Notes: generated by a model from the sequence alone, not told the origin. DNA of 64,000 bases from Sphingomonas aerophila (GCF_014199305.1 NZ_JACIJK010000003.1:310001-374000); one strand, 5' to 3'. Positions 34,165-44,950 are shown, counted from the first letter of the stretch. A program made the numbers and translations.

Positions 34165-35550
34165 TCAGAAGCTTGCTTCCCCATAGATGTTCGACACGTC
34201 GCCGTTCCAGGCGCCGTTGTACCGCTCCAGCAGCACTTCGGCCGGCACCTTGCCCGCGCGCACGATTTCACGCAGCGGATCCAGGAACCCGGTTTCGTCG
34301 TCGCCCGCGGCGTTGAACCGAGCCCGCGCCGCAAGGCCGGAATGGGCGATGTCGAGCACCTCGCCCGCAATGTCGCGGAGCGTGCGGCCACCGGGGACGG
34401 GCGCATCCAGCGCCTGCTCCGGCACTGAATCGCGCAGCTGCTGACGCTGGTCCAGTGTCCAGTGCTTGACGAGGTCCCAGGCCGCATCAAGCGAGCCCTG
34501 GTCGTACAGCAACCCAACCCACAGCGCCGGCAGCGCACAGATCCGGTTCCAAGGCCCGCCATCGGCGCCCCGCATCTCCAGGAAGGTCTTGAGCCGCACT
34601 TCGGGAAAGGCGGTCGACAGGTGGTCGTTCCAATCGGCCAAGGTCGGCTTCTCGCCCGGCAGCACGCTCAACTCGCCGCGCAGGAAGTCGCGAAAGCTGA
34701 GGCCCGCCGCGTCGATGTAGCGGCCCTCGCGGTAGACGAAGTACATCGGCACATCGAGTGCGTAGTCAGCGTAGCGTTCGTACCCGAACCCGTCCTCGAA
34801 CACGAAGGGCAGCATGCCCGTGCGCGCCGGGTCGGTGTCGGACCAGATATGGCTGCGGAAGGACAGCATCCCGTTCGGCTTGCCTTCCGTGAAGGGCGAG
34901 TTGGCGAACAGCGCCGTGGCGAGCGGCTGCAGCGCCAGCCCGACCCGGAACTTCTTCACCATGTCCGCTTCGGACGCGTAGTCGAGGTTGACCTGGATGG
35001 TGCAGGTCCGCAGCATCATGTCGAGCCCCAGGCTGCCGACCCGCGGCATATGTCGGCGCATGATGTCGTAGCGCCCCTTGGGCATGATCGGCAGCTCGTC
35101 GCGCCGCTTGTCCGGCCACATGCCAAGGCCCAGGAATCCAAGTCCCAGTTCCTCGCCCGCGGCCTTCACCTGGTTGAGGTGCCGTCCAGTTTCGGCGCAG
35201 GTCTGGTGCAGGCTCTCCAACGGAGCGCCCGACAGCTCGAACTGTCCGGCCGGCTCCAGGCTTACCGAGCCGTCGTCGCCCGCCAATGCGATGACCTTGC
35301 CGTTCTCCTCCACTGGCCGCCAGCCATAGCGGGTCAGCGCCATCAGCAGGTCGCGGATGCCACCCGGCTCTTCCCATGAGGGCGCCCGGTGGTCAGCGGT
35401 CCGGTAAACGAATTTCTCGTGCTCCGTCCCGATCCGCCAACGCTCCGCCGGCTTCTCGCCGCGCGCGAAGCTCGCGACCAGTTGCCCATGCGACTCGATG
35501 GTCGGCGAGGATGTGGAAATGGAGCCGGGCTCGTCGAGCTTGGTGGTCAT
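34165..35550 (-). CDS. gshA: Glutamate-cysteine ligase, GCS2 (plant/alphaproteobacterial) type
   Basis: It makes gamma-glutamylcysteine, the first step of glutathione synthesis. The 461-residue protein has the GCS2 layout: WRIGTEHEKFVY near 40-50 (glutamate/ATP site), SLEPAGQFELSG, then MLRTCTIQVNLDYASEADMV and FEDGFGYERYADYALDVPMY. The pair of Cys used for redox control in plant enzymes was not assessed. It follows rsmE by 32 bases on the same strand, so the two are probably cotranscribed. Confidence 0.95.
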   Translation of the reverse strand: MTTKLDEPGSISTSSPTIESHGQLVASFARGEKPAERWRIGTEHEKFVYRTADHRAPSWEEPGGIRDLLMALTRYGWRPVEENGKVIALAGDDGSVSLEPAGQFELSGAPLESLHQTCAETGRHLNQVKAAGEELGLGFLGLGMWPDKRRDELPIMPKGRYDIMRRHMPRVGSLGLDMMLRTCTIQVNLDYASEADMVKKFRVGLALQPLATALFANSPFTEGKPNGMLSFRSHIWSDTDPARTGMLPFVFEDGFGYERYADYALDVPMYFVYREGRYIDAAGLSFRDFLRGELSVLPGEKPTLADWNDHLSTAFPEVRLKTFLEMRGADGGPWNRICALPALWVGLLYDQGSLDAAWDLVKHWTLDQRQQLRDSVPEQALDAPVPGGRTLRDIAGEVLDIAHSGLAARARFNAAGDDETGFLDPLREIVRAGKVPAEVLLERYNGAWNGDVSNIYGEASF

Positions 35551-35582
35551 GGGCGCGCCTTACGCGGGGATGAACGGACCCG

Positions 35583-36326
35583 CTACTGCCAATCGCCCGC
35601 CGCTGCCATCCAGAGCGAGACAGCGGCAGCAGCGGCCGTGTCGGCACGCAGAATACGGGGGCCCAGCCCGATGCCGACGGCGTCCGGCAGCGCCCGGATC
35701 GCGTCGCGTTCGTCGGAATCGAAGCCGCCTTCCGGCCCGATCAGGATCGCGGCTGGCCCAGGATGGGCACGCATCGCGTCGAGCGCGGGGGTCCCTCCCA
35801 TTTCGTCGGCAAAGAACAGCGCCCGGCCCGTGGGCCAGCTTGCCAGCACCTGGGGCAGCTTTAACGGTTCGGCGACCTCGGGCAGCGCGGTGCGGCCGCA
35901 TTGCTCGGCAGCCTCGATCATGTGCGCACGCAGGCGATCGGTATTGGGGCGGTCAACTACCGTGCGCCGCGTCACCACGGGCATGAGCCGGGCTACTCCG
36001 AGCTCACAGGCCTTTTCCGCCAGCCAGTCGACACGGCCTTTCTTCAACGGCGCCGCGACCAGCCACAGGTCGGGCACCGCCTCCCGCTCGCTGAGTTGCT
36101 CGGTGACGTCGAGCGAAAGAGCGCGCTTGCCGACCTCGCTCGCAAGTGCCAGCCATTCGCCTGTGCGATTATCGAACAGGCGAACCGGGTCGCCTACCGC
36201 CACCCGCATTACGGAGACGAGGTAGTGCGCCGCCGGCCCGTCCAGTCGCAGCGGCCCCGTTCCAAGCGGCTGGTCAACAAACAAGCGCGGCGTGGAGCGC
36301 GGCGGCCAGGCGGGGGTGGCAGGCAT
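35583..36326 (-). CDS. rsmE: 16S rRNA (uracil1498-N3)-methyltransferase
   Basis: A 247-residue SPOUT methyltransferase. It has an N-terminal PUA-like part (TPRLFVDQPLG, HYLVSVMRVAVGDPVRLFD) and a knotted C-domain with PLKKGRVDWLAEKACELGV, IGPEGGFDSDE and LGPRILRADTAAAAAV. RsmE methylates U1498 in the 30S decoding region. I chose the ATG at 36326; the open frame further upstream is unlike the family. It leads the rsmE-gshA unit. Confidence 0.94.
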   Translation of the reverse strand: MPATPAWPPRSTPRLFVDQPLGTGPLRLDGPAAHYLVSVMRVAVGDPVRLFDNRTGEWLALASEVGKRALSLDVTEQLSEREAVPDLWLVAAPLKKGRVDWLAEKACELGVARLMPVVTRRTVVDRPNTDRLRAHMIEAAEQCGRTALPEVAEPLKLPQVLASWPTGRALFFADEMGGTPALDAMRAHPGPAAILIGPEGGFDSDERDAIRALPDAVGIGLGPRILRADTAAAAAVSLWMAAAGDWQ

Positions 36327-36441
36327 GGTTTGGGCTGTAGCGCGCGGGGGCGGACAGGCAAAGCCGGCCGCGTGCGCTATGCAGCCGTTACGGGCGACCG
36401 CATTGAAGCCTGCCAATCACCTGACGGCAGCCGATTATCGG

Positions 36442-36597
36442 TCACTGGCGCTTCAACAGCCAGCGTATCGCGACATAGCTGAGCAGCAAGATCAGCACGC
36501 CACCCACCGCCGCCACCGCGAGCGAGCCGGCAACGCGGAAGATCGCCCAGAACAGCGCTTCCACAAAACGGCCAATGGCGACGGACAACCCGATCAT
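36442..36597 (-). CDS. 51-residue membrane protein
   Basis: An open frame from ATG (36597) to TGA (36442) codes MIGLSVAIGRFVEALFWAIF followed by a second hydrophobic stretch ending LLSYVAIRWLLKRQ. It is almost all hydrophobic with a basic end, so one or two membrane helices are likely. The ribosome site is weak. It lies between rsmE (same strand, 115 bases downstream) and divergent ubiA. The larger overlapping frame on this strand has poor composition. Unknown function. Confidence 0.5.
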   Translation of the reverse strand: MIGLSVAIGRFVEALFWAIFRVAGSLAVAAVGGVLILLLSYVAIRWLLKRQ

Positions 36598-36678
36598 GCC
36601 GGCGACTCTGGCCGAACTTCACGGCAGGAGCGAGGCATCGCTTGCACGTGGGGATGCGCGCGGGCCACAGAGGCGTCC

Positions 36679-37605
36679 ATGCCAGCCGAGCAGTCCGATC
36701 AAATCACGCCGCCCGTTCCCGACAGCCAGCATGGCGGGCTCGTGGGCCGCTTGCCCGTCGTGCCCCGCGCCCTGGCGCTGCTCGCCCGCTTTGACCGGCC
36801 GATCGGCTGGTGGCTGCTGTTCTGGCCGGGTGCCTGGGCCGTCGCCTTGGCCGGTGGCGGGCTGTCGCGCTGGCCGCTGCTGGCCTGGCTGCTGGGCGGC
36901 AGCATCGCGATGCGCGGGGCGGGATGCGTCTACAACGACATTGTCGATCGCGATCTCGACGCGCAGGTCGCACGAACACGCTCCCGTCCCATTCCGGCGG
37001 GGTTGATATCCGTGCGCGGAGCATGGATCTGGCTCGCGACGCTATGCCTGGCCGGGCTGGTGGTCTGGCTGCAGCTCGGCTGGCCCGCGCGCCTGGTGGC
37101 CCTCGCCAGCCTGGCGCCGGTGGCCGCTTATCCGTTCATGAAGCGGATCACCTGGTGGCCACAGGCGTGGCTTGGCCTGGTCTTTTCTTGGGCGGCGCTG
37201 GTCGGCTGGGTGGAAGTGGCGGGCAGCGCCGGGTGGCCGTTATTACTGCTTTACGCGGGGTCAATCGCCTGGGTGATCGGCTATGACACGACCTACGCCT
37301 TGCAGGACCGTGAGGACGACGCGCTGATCGGGGTCCGCTCCTCCGCGTTGCGGCTGGGCGGGGCCGTCAGAGCAGGGGTGCTCGGCTTCTACGCGGTGGC
37401 GACCGGTTGCTGGGCTGGCGCGATCTGGCTGGTGCGGCCGGACCCGATTGCCATCGCGACGTTGCTGCCGCTCGCAAGCCACCTGTTGTGGCAGGCGGTG
37501 ACGCTTGATCCGGCAGATGGGGCGGGCGCGCTGCGCCGGTTCCGTTCTAATCGCGGCGCCGGGCTGCTGATGTTCCTCGCTTGTCTGGTGGTTGGGAGCG
37601 CATAA
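36679..37605 (+). CDS. ubiA: 4-hydroxybenzoate polyprenyltransferase
   Basis: UbiA attaches the polyprenyl tail to 4-hydroxybenzoate in ubiquinone synthesis, in the inner membrane. The 308-residue protein has the two Asp-rich motifs: NDIVDRDLDAQVARTRSRPI (N-D-x2-D-x3-D) and DTTYALQDREDDALIGV. Around eight membrane helices are present. The ATG at 36679 is chosen over a long upstream frame that overlaps rsmE. Confidence 0.94.
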   Translation: MPAEQSDQITPPVPDSQHGGLVGRLPVVPRALALLARFDRPIGWWLLFWPGAWAVALAGGGLSRWPLLAWLLGGSIAMRGAGCVYNDIVDRDLDAQVARTRSRPIPAGLISVRGAWIWLATLCLAGLVVWLQLGWPARLVALASLAPVAAYPFMKRITWWPQAWLGLVFSWAALVGWVEVAGSAGWPLLLLYAGSIAWVIGYDTTYALQDREDDALIGVRSSALRLGGAVRAGVLGFYAVATGCWAGAIWLVRPDPIAIATLLPLASHLLWQAVTLDPADGAGALRRFRSNRGAGLLMFLACLVVGSA

Positions 37606-37660
37606 CGCGGGTGCAATCGCGGCCTAGCGCACCGGCGCGCAACGCCCTACCTCGCCCATC

Positions 37661-39010
37661 ATGCTGAACCCTGAATATGCCGCGACGCGCGCCCGAGACA
37701 TTGTCGATCGCGCGACCCGCGCTGGTGCCGACGCCGCCGACGCCGTGTTCGCCGCCGATGCCGCGTTGGAAGTCTCCGTCCGGCTCGGCAAGCTGGAGGA
37801 TGTCGGCCGGGCTGAAAGCGCAGAGCTTGGACTGCGGGTCTTTGTCGGAAGACGCTCGGCCAGCGTGTCGACCTCCGACCTGTCCGACGATGCCCTGAAT
37901 ACACTCGTTGAACGTGGGATGGCGATGGCACGCCAAGCGCCGGAGGACGAGTGGGCGGGTCTCGCGCCCGCCGAGCGGCTGATGCGTGGTGACCCGCCTT
38001 TGCTGGACCTGGACGATAGTGGCGGGGTCGAACCCGCCGCGCTGCGCGACGCGGCGATGGCGGCGGAGGACGCGGCGCGGTCGGTTGAAGGCGTGACCAA
38101 CTCGGAAGGGGGCGGGGCGAGCGCCTCGCGGGCCATTTGGGCGCTCGCGACCAGCCACGGGTTCACCGGCAGCTATGCCGCGACCGGGTACAGCGTGTCG
38201 GCAAGTGTGCTCGCAACCGGCGGTGGTGGAGCGATGGAGCGCGACTATGCCCATCATGGCGCGCGTTTGCGTCGGTTGCTCGACGACCCAGCGGCAGTCG
38301 GCCAGCGCGCCGGGGAGCGCGCGGTGGCCCGCCGCGACCCAGGCCGCATGACGAGCGGAGCGATGCCGGTCGTGTTCGACCCGCGCGTCGGATCATCGTT
38401 GCTCGGCCACCTTGTTGGCGCAATCGGCGGCGGCTCTATCACGCGTCGCACCAGCTTCCTGCTCGAAGCGCTGGGCGACCAGGTGTTCGCGCCGGGTATA
38501 GCGGTGCGTGACGACCCGCATCGCCCGCATGGTCTGCGCTCGCGCCCCTTTGATGGCGAGGGACTGCCAGTGTCGCCGACCGCGATCATCGAGGATGGCG
38601 TGCTTCAGACCTGGTTGCTCGATTCAGCTGCCGCGCGTCAGTTGTCGCTGGAGCCGACAGGCCATGCGGCCCGTGGGGTGGGGGGAGCGCCGGGCGTGTC
38701 GACCGGCAACCTTTACCTCGAAGCGGGGGCAGTGCCGGTGGAAACCTTGCTCGCCGATGTGGGCGAGGGGGTTTATGTCACGGAGCTGATCGGTCAGGGC
38801 GTGAATGGTGTCACCGGCGATTATAGCCGTGGCGCCGCCGGGTTCCGCATCAGTGAGGGACAGATTGCCGGACCGGTCGCGGAGTTCACCATTGCCGGCA
38901 ATTTGCGCGACATGTTTCGGGCCCTGACTCCAGCCAATGACCTTGAGTTCCGGTATGGAATCAACGTTCCAACGCTCCGGGTGGACGGGATGATGGTGGC
39001 GGGTGGCTGA
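37661..39010 (+). CDS. pmbA: TldE/PmbA-family metalloprotease subunit
   Basis: A 449-residue TldD/PmbA-fold protein (ARDIVDRATRAGADAADAVF; VELGLRVFVGRRSASVSTSDL-type core; LIGQGVNGVTGDYSRGAAGF near the C-terminus). It lacks the HExxxH zinc site of TldD, as expected for the PmbA/TldE partner. The TldD-TldE pair trims peptides such as microcin B17 and CcdA. No tldD lies in this window. It overlaps the next gene by 8 bases. Confidence 0.92.
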   Translation: MLNPEYAATRARDIVDRATRAGADAADAVFAADAALEVSVRLGKLEDVGRAESAELGLRVFVGRRSASVSTSDLSDDALNTLVERGMAMARQAPEDEWAGLAPAERLMRGDPPLLDLDDSGGVEPAALRDAAMAAEDAARSVEGVTNSEGGGASASRAIWALATSHGFTGSYAATGYSVSASVLATGGGGAMERDYAHHGARLRRLLDDPAAVGQRAGERAVARRDPGRMTSGAMPVVFDPRVGSSLLGHLVGAIGGGSITRRTSFLLEALGDQVFAPGIAVRDDPHRPHGLRSRPFDGEGLPVSPTAIIEDGVLQTWLLDSAAARQLSLEPTGHAARGVGGAPGVSTGNLYLEAGAVPVETLLADVGEGVYVTELIGQGVNGVTGDYSRGAAGFRISEGQIAGPVAEFTIAGNLRDMFRALTPANDLEFRYGINVPTLRVDGMMVAGG

Positions 39011-39782
39011 TCCGATAGCCGCGATGCTGGTGGACGAGGTTGAGCGGATCGCGCGTGAAGCAGGCGCGCTGGCTCTCGAGAGCTGGCGCGGCGACTTCAA
39101 GCGTTGGGAAAAGGCGCCCGGCAATCCGGTGTGCGAGGTCGACCTTGCCGTCGACGAGCTGCTCCGCAGGCGGCTGTCCGCTCTGCTTCCAGAGGCGGGG
39201 TGGCTGTCCGAGGAGACGGAGGACGACATCGATCGCCTCGGTCGCGATCGCGTCTGGGTGGTCGACCCGATCGACGGCACTCGCGACTACATCCGCGGGC
39301 GGACAGGCTGGGCAGTGTCGGTGGCCTTGGTGAAGGCGGGGCGGCCAGTGTTGGCGGCGCTGCATGCGCCCGCGCTGGACCAGACCTGGTGCGCGACATT
39401 GGGCGGCGGAGCCTATCGAAACAACGTGCGGGCATTGGCGAGCGACCGCACTGAGCTGGCAGGCGCCCGGGTGCCGAGCGATGGCCTGTCGCGGGCGGAT
39501 CGCGACCTGATGGCGCTGGCAAAGCCCAATTCGATAGCGTTGCGGATCGCAATGGTGGCCGCGGGAGAGGCTGATCTTTTCGTCACCCAGCGTTGGGGCA
39601 ACGAATGGGACATCGGCGCGGCGGCGCTGATCGCGACGGAGGCCGGTGCATGGGTGTCCGACGCGCATGGTGGCGCGCTGGCCTTTAACAAGCCGGACCC
39701 GCGCATGTGGGGGCTTCTCGCCTGCGCACCGGAGCTACGCCGCGCCGCCCAGATGCGTTTCGCGCCCGCCAGTGTTGTTTAG
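39003..39782 (+). CDS. Inositol-monophosphatase-family phosphatase, CysQ-like
   Basis: A 259-residue member of the IMPase/FBPase superfamily. Metal-binding motifs are EET (about 70-72), DPIDGTRDYI (D88 onward) and WDIGAAALIATEAG. CysQ removes the 3' phosphate of PAP in sulfur metabolism, whereas SuhB-type relatives act on inositol phosphate. The CysQ assignment is the likelier one but not certain. The GTG start overlaps the pmbA stop by 8 bases, so translation is probably coupled. Confidence 0.87.
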   Translation: MADPIAAMLVDEVERIAREAGALALESWRGDFKRWEKAPGNPVCEVDLAVDELLRRRLSALLPEAGWLSEETEDDIDRLGRDRVWVVDPIDGTRDYIRGRTGWAVSVALVKAGRPVLAALHAPALDQTWCATLGGGAYRNNVRALASDRTELAGARVPSDGLSRADRDLMALAKPNSIALRIAMVAAGEADLFVTQRWGNEWDIGAAALIATEAGAWVSDAHGGALAFNKPDPRMWGLLACAPELRRAAQMRFAPASVV

Positions 39783-39874
39783 CCGCTAGCTCCAGTCCGG
39801 AGCGGTTACGAGCGAGGAACCTGGATGCCTGCCGCTGGGCGACATCGAACAATGCCTCCCCGACCCCCCCAAAC

Positions 39875-39903
39875 AAAAAAGGGGAGCCGCAAGGCCCCCC
39901 TTT
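39875..39903 (-). terminator. Rho-independent terminator of the small exported protein gene
   Basis: On the minus strand AAAGGGGGGCC and GGCTCCCCTTT form a near-perfect hairpin followed by a T-rich tract (TTTTTTGTTT). Confidence 0.75.
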
Positions 39904-39933
39904 CCCGAAATCGTCAGGCTTTGCAGCCGTTGA

Positions 39934-40176
39934 TTAGTTGCTGTCCGGCTCGTCGTCCGAGTCGGCAACCACAACGATACCAGCAACGACAGCAGCCGCC
40001 GCGAGAACCGCGATGAAGATGCCGCCGCCAGCCAGCTTGTCCTTGCCGTTAGCCGAGGTCGCGCGAACCGACTTCGACACCGACAGAGCTGCCGCCGGGT
40101 TGGCCGGAGCGGCCATCGCCGGGCTCACTGCGAGCGCCGCAGCGGCTGCAGCCGCCATGTACTTACCAATACGCAT
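39934..40176 (-). CDS. Small exported protein with C-terminal helix and acidic tail, 80 aa
   Basis: MRIGKYMAAAAAAALAVSPAMA is a signal peptide. A short polar part follows, then a hydrophobic segment (GGGIFIAVLAAAAVVAGIVVV) and an acidic tail (ADSDDEPDSN). The ATG at 40176 follows GGAG. I have the impression that similar small proteins recur in sphingomonads, but I know no function. It is followed by a strong terminator, so it is a single-gene unit. Confidence 0.75.
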   Translation of the reverse strand: MRIGKYMAAAAAAALAVSPAMAAPANPAAALSVSKSVRATSANGKDKLAGGGIFIAVLAAAAVVAGIVVVADSDDEPDSN

Positions 40177-40288
40177 AGAATTCACTCCCTTCCGTGCAGA
40201 TCTCATATTGCATCAGCGAACGACACTGGCAATCCGTTTCAGTCGAGCGGACGCCTTTGGCGGCCAATGTTGCTCCGTCGCCACACTC

Positions 40289-41008
40289 CTAAGTGTCAGT
40301 AGAGTCCTGATACTTAATTTCTAGGAAACGTCCGCGCGTCTGCAGGCTGTCCAGATCCGACTGGGCGAGGCGGGCGGTCATGTCCGCGATTTCCTGCTCG
40401 ATGAGGCGCAGCCCCGCCACCAGTTCCGCATCGGGAGTGCGCCCATTGCGTTCGACGCTGCGCAGGTCGGTCGGTACGCGGGCGTAATCCGCGACAAAGG
40501 CGGGCAGCTGCTCGCCAACCAGTCGCCTGATCTCCAGCGCTGTCTCGGTATTGCCATCGACCCTGCCCAATTGCGGCGACAAAGACTCCAGTCGCTCGCC
40601 AATCCGGTCTGCAACCGAGCGAGCGGAGGCGGGCAGGTTGGGCCGCTGCGCGGCGAGCCAGCGCTCCGTCTGGGCGGGCAGTGCCTTGAGATCCACCGTG
40701 CGCAGTTTAGTTTCCGATGGGGGTGCGGACTTGGGCGCGAGCGCGATGGCAAGCGTCACCGCGACCATCGCTGCAAGCACCAACAGCCCGCCCAGCATGC
40801 CAAGGTCGATGACCAGCCCTGCCACTGCCGCCGCGATCAGGATGGCGATGTTGGCCATCACGATCAGCGCAAATCGTCCAGCGGCGGAGGTGCCGTGGGC
40901 GGCGCGCCGGCGACGCGGGCCGCCAGGTGTCCTGCCGCCCGGCGCGCTGGCGATGCGCGCCATCGCCTCCCGCGCGCGCTCGATCTGCTGGTCGACGTCG
41001 GTTGCCAC
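40289..41008 (-). CDS. TelA-linked membrane protein, possibly XpaC-like
   Basis: A 239-residue protein. It has a basic N-terminus (RTPGGPRRRRAAHG), two hydrophobic helices (about 47-88) and a helical C-terminal half with conserved-looking LIEQEIADMTARLAQSDLDSL. Genes of the XpaC family (5-bromo-4-chloroindolyl phosphate hydrolysis) pair with telA in many bacteria, and this position and layout fit. Direct sequence recognition is weak. It starts 3 bases after the telA stop. Confidence 0.6.
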   Translation of the reverse strand: MATDVDQQIERAREAMARIASAPGGRTPGGPRRRRAAHGTSAAGRFALIVMANIAILIAAAVAGLVIDLGMLGGLLVLAAMVAVTLAIALAPKSAPPSETKLRTVDLKALPAQTERWLAAQRPNLPASARSVADRIGERLESLSPQLGRVDGNTETALEIRRLVGEQLPAFVADYARVPTDLRSVERNGRTPDAELVAGLRLIEQEIADMTARLAQSDLDSLQTRGRFLEIKYQDSTDT

Positions 41009-41011
41009 GGC

Positions 41012-42229
41012 TTACAGCGCCTCCAGCCGGAATGCGTCCGTTGACGGCCCGGTCAGCCGACCGGCCCCCTGCGCCGCACCCTCTGCTCGCGCGATATAGC
41101 CGCGCGACTTCTCGACCTCGTTGCCGAGCGTGGTCACGGTGGTCTTCATCGAATCGAGCGCCTTCACCTTGAACGTGTCGATCGCGTCCATGGTGTCATA
41201 GATGTTCTGGAACGCGCGCTGCAGCGTCTCGAGCGGGATGGTCGCGTTGGCCGCCTGCTCGTGAATGCGCGCGGTGTTTTCCTTCAGCAGCTTGCCGGTG
41301 GAATCGATGATGTTGGCGGTGGTGGTGTTGAGCTGGGTCACCTGCTCCAGCACCAGCCTTTGATTGGTCAGCGCCTGCGCGACCGTCACGGCGGTGCGAA
41401 GCGCCGCAACGGTCGTGGTCGAAGCGCGGTCCACGCCCTTTACCAGCTCCACATTGTTCTTCTTGACAAGATCCAGCGCCAGATAGCCCTGAACGGTGAC
41501 AGCCATCTGCGTCAGCAGGTCCTGTGTGCGCTGGCGGGTGTAAAACAACGCCGTTTCACGGATGGCCTTTGCCTTTGCAGGGTCAGTCGCGTCGAGCTCG
41601 TTGGCCCTTTCCTCCAGCTTGGCATCCATCGCCTTGGACAGGTGGATCATCTGTTCCAGCCGACCCATTGCGGTCCATAGGTTCGACCGTTCCGTGTCGA
41701 TCGCGGCATTGTCCATCAGCAACTCGTCCTTGCCCGACGCCAGGCTGGTCAGGATCGAGCTGATGTGCGTTTGCGACGACTTGTAGCTGTCGAAGTAGTT
41801 GCGCATCTTGCTGCCGAACGGGATGATGCCGAACAGCTTCTGCGGGGCGGTCAGATTGCCCTTCTTGCCGGGATCCAGGTCCTCGATCACCCGGCGCAAC
41901 TGGGCAAGGTCGGCACCCACTCCATTGTCCTTGTCCATCGCGCGCACCGGCCGATCCAGGAAGCGGTTGGACTGGCCGGCCGCGTCGCGGATCTCCTTTT
42001 GACCCATCGCGGTGATGGCATCGACCCGCTTGCCGAACTCCGGGCTGTTCACATCCTGTGCCACCAGCTCGTTCACGAACTGGTCGACCCGCGCGTCCAG
42101 CTGGCTCTTCTTGCCCTCGTCCACCGGCACCAGCCCGGCAGCCTTTTCGGCCTGCACCGTGGGCACCGGTTCGGGCGGGGTCAGCGTCAGTGGCTTGTCG
42201 GCGGTAAGCGTGTCGGCGGTGGTGGCCAT
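41012..42229 (-). CDS. TelA-family toxic anion resistance protein
   Basis: A 405-residue, largely helical soluble protein with the TelA (PF05816) layout. Recognisable parts are FGIIPFGSKMRNYFDSYKSS, IDTERSNLWTAMGRLEQMI, YLALDLVKKNNVELVKGVDRA and VLEQVTQLNTTTANIID. TelA relatives were named for tellurite resistance and also affect envelope stress tolerance. No tellurite (ter) genes lie nearby. It precedes the XpaC-like gene by 3 bases and diverges from the DUF4142 gene. Confidence 0.9.
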   Translation of the reverse strand: MATTADTLTADKPLTLTPPEPVPTVQAEKAAGLVPVDEGKKSQLDARVDQFVNELVAQDVNSPEFGKRVDAITAMGQKEIRDAAGQSNRFLDRPVRAMDKDNGVGADLAQLRRVIEDLDPGKKGNLTAPQKLFGIIPFGSKMRNYFDSYKSSQTHISSILTSLASGKDELLMDNAAIDTERSNLWTAMGRLEQMIHLSKAMDAKLEERANELDATDPAKAKAIRETALFYTRQRTQDLLTQMAVTVQGYLALDLVKKNNVELVKGVDRASTTTVAALRTAVTVAQALTNQRLVLEQVTQLNTTTANIIDSTGKLLKENTARIHEQAANATIPLETLQRAFQNIYDTMDAIDTFKVKALDSMKTTVTTLGNEVEKSRGYIARAEGAAQGAGRLTGPSTDAFRLEAL

Positions 42230-42318
42230 GCGAAAACTCCGTCGGGCAGTTCTGCCGCGTTGTGGCGAAGGTGTTGCCCCGGTTCAACTGTATCAGCCCA
42301 CTATTACACCTGTCGAGC

Positions 42319-42343
42319 GGAACCTGAACGCCTGCGGCTTGTT
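42319..42343 (+). promoter_or_regulatory. Candidate EcfG promoter of the DUF4142 gene
   Basis: GGAAC at 42319-42323, then 17 bases, then GTT at 42341-42343. This fits the alphaproteobacterial general-stress promoter pattern. The start codon is 50 bases further on. Confidence 0.5.
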
Positions 42344-42393
42344 GGGCGGGCAAGAACAATGCCGAGATCATTCGGCTTTAAACGGAGTAGGTT

Positions 42394-42954
42394 ATGATCC
42401 ACATCAAGACGTCAGGAATCGCATTCGCCCTGGCTCTGGTTGGGGCCGCTGCCCCGGTCATGGCGCAGACGCCGCCCCCGCCCCCGCCGGCAGAGGCGAA
42501 GACCACCGCCGACGCATACGTCAAGGCAGCCGGCGCCAGTGACCAGTTCGAGATCCAGTCCAGCCAAATCGCGCTGCAGAAGACCCAGAACCCGGCGGTC
42601 CGCAAATTCGCGGATATGCTGATCAAGCATCACCAGAAGACGACCGCCGCAACGGTGAAGGCCGCGCAAAAGGCTGGCCTCACCCCGCCGCCGCCGGCGC
42701 TCGATCCGGCCGCGCAGCCCTCGATCGCGGAGCTGCAAAGTGCTTCTGCGGCCGATTTCGACCGCATCTATCTTGCCCAGCAGGTGCCGGCGCATCAGGC
42801 CGCGCTTGACCTGCACCAGAGCTACGCCGCGAACGGTGATAAGGCGCCGCTAAAGACGTCAGCCCGCGCAGCTGTGCCGATCGTGAAACAGCACATCGCC
42901 GCCGCCCAGAAGCTGTCGGCCGGCAAGGGCATGGGGAACATGTCGGGCATGTGA
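42394..42954 (+). CDS. Exported DUF4142 protein
   Basis: A 186-residue protein with a signal peptide (GIAFALALVGAAAPVMAQ), a Pro-rich linker and a ferritin-like-fold DUF4142 domain. Typical motifs are YVKAAGASDQFEIQSSQIAL, VRKFADMLIKHHQKTT and YLAQQVPAHQAALDLHQSYA. The His-rich helices recall metal-binding helical bundles, but no role is proved. DUF4142 genes are frequent general-stress targets in alphaproteobacteria, which fits the EcfG-like promoter. A perfect hairpin follows. Confidence 0.9.
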   Translation: MIHIKTSGIAFALALVGAAAPVMAQTPPPPPPAEAKTTADAYVKAAGASDQFEIQSSQIALQKTQNPAVRKFADMLIKHHQKTTAATVKAAQKAGLTPPPPALDPAAQPSIAELQSASAADFDRIYLAQQVPAHQAALDLHQSYAANGDKAPLKTSARAAVPIVKQHIAAAQKLSAGKGMGNMSGM

Positions 42955-42962
42955 TCCCGGTG

Positions 42963-42991
42963 CGGGAAAGGAGCTTTGCGCTCCTTTCCCG
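42963..42991 (+). terminator. Hairpin terminator after the DUF4142 gene
   Basis: CGGGAAAGGAGC and GCTCCTTTCCCG form a perfect 12-base stem with loop TTTGC. It lies 8 bases after the stop; no long T-tract follows. Confidence 0.7.
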
Positions 42992-43068
42992 TTCACCCGC
43001 TTCCAGCCACTTCCCGCAATGCACAAATTCCTGTAAGGGCGCGCGAACTCCAAAATACGGGATTCCGC

Positions 43069-44907
<1,839 letters not shown>

Positions 44908-44914
44908 CCTTTGT

Positions 44915-44950
44915 GGTGCCACGCTGCCGCAATGCCGGCGGCGTGGCACC
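44915..44950. terminator. Long hairpin terminator after typA
   Basis: GGTGCCACGCTGCCG pairs with the following CGGCGGCGTGGCACC through 15 base pairs with one G-U. It lies between convergent typA and the exported protein gene. Confidence 0.65.

Noticed and set aside
40177..40260. GAAAC...CGTT upstream of the small exported protein gene as an EcfG promoter
   Set aside because: The spacing is about 13 bases rather than 16-17 and the -35 box is imperfect.
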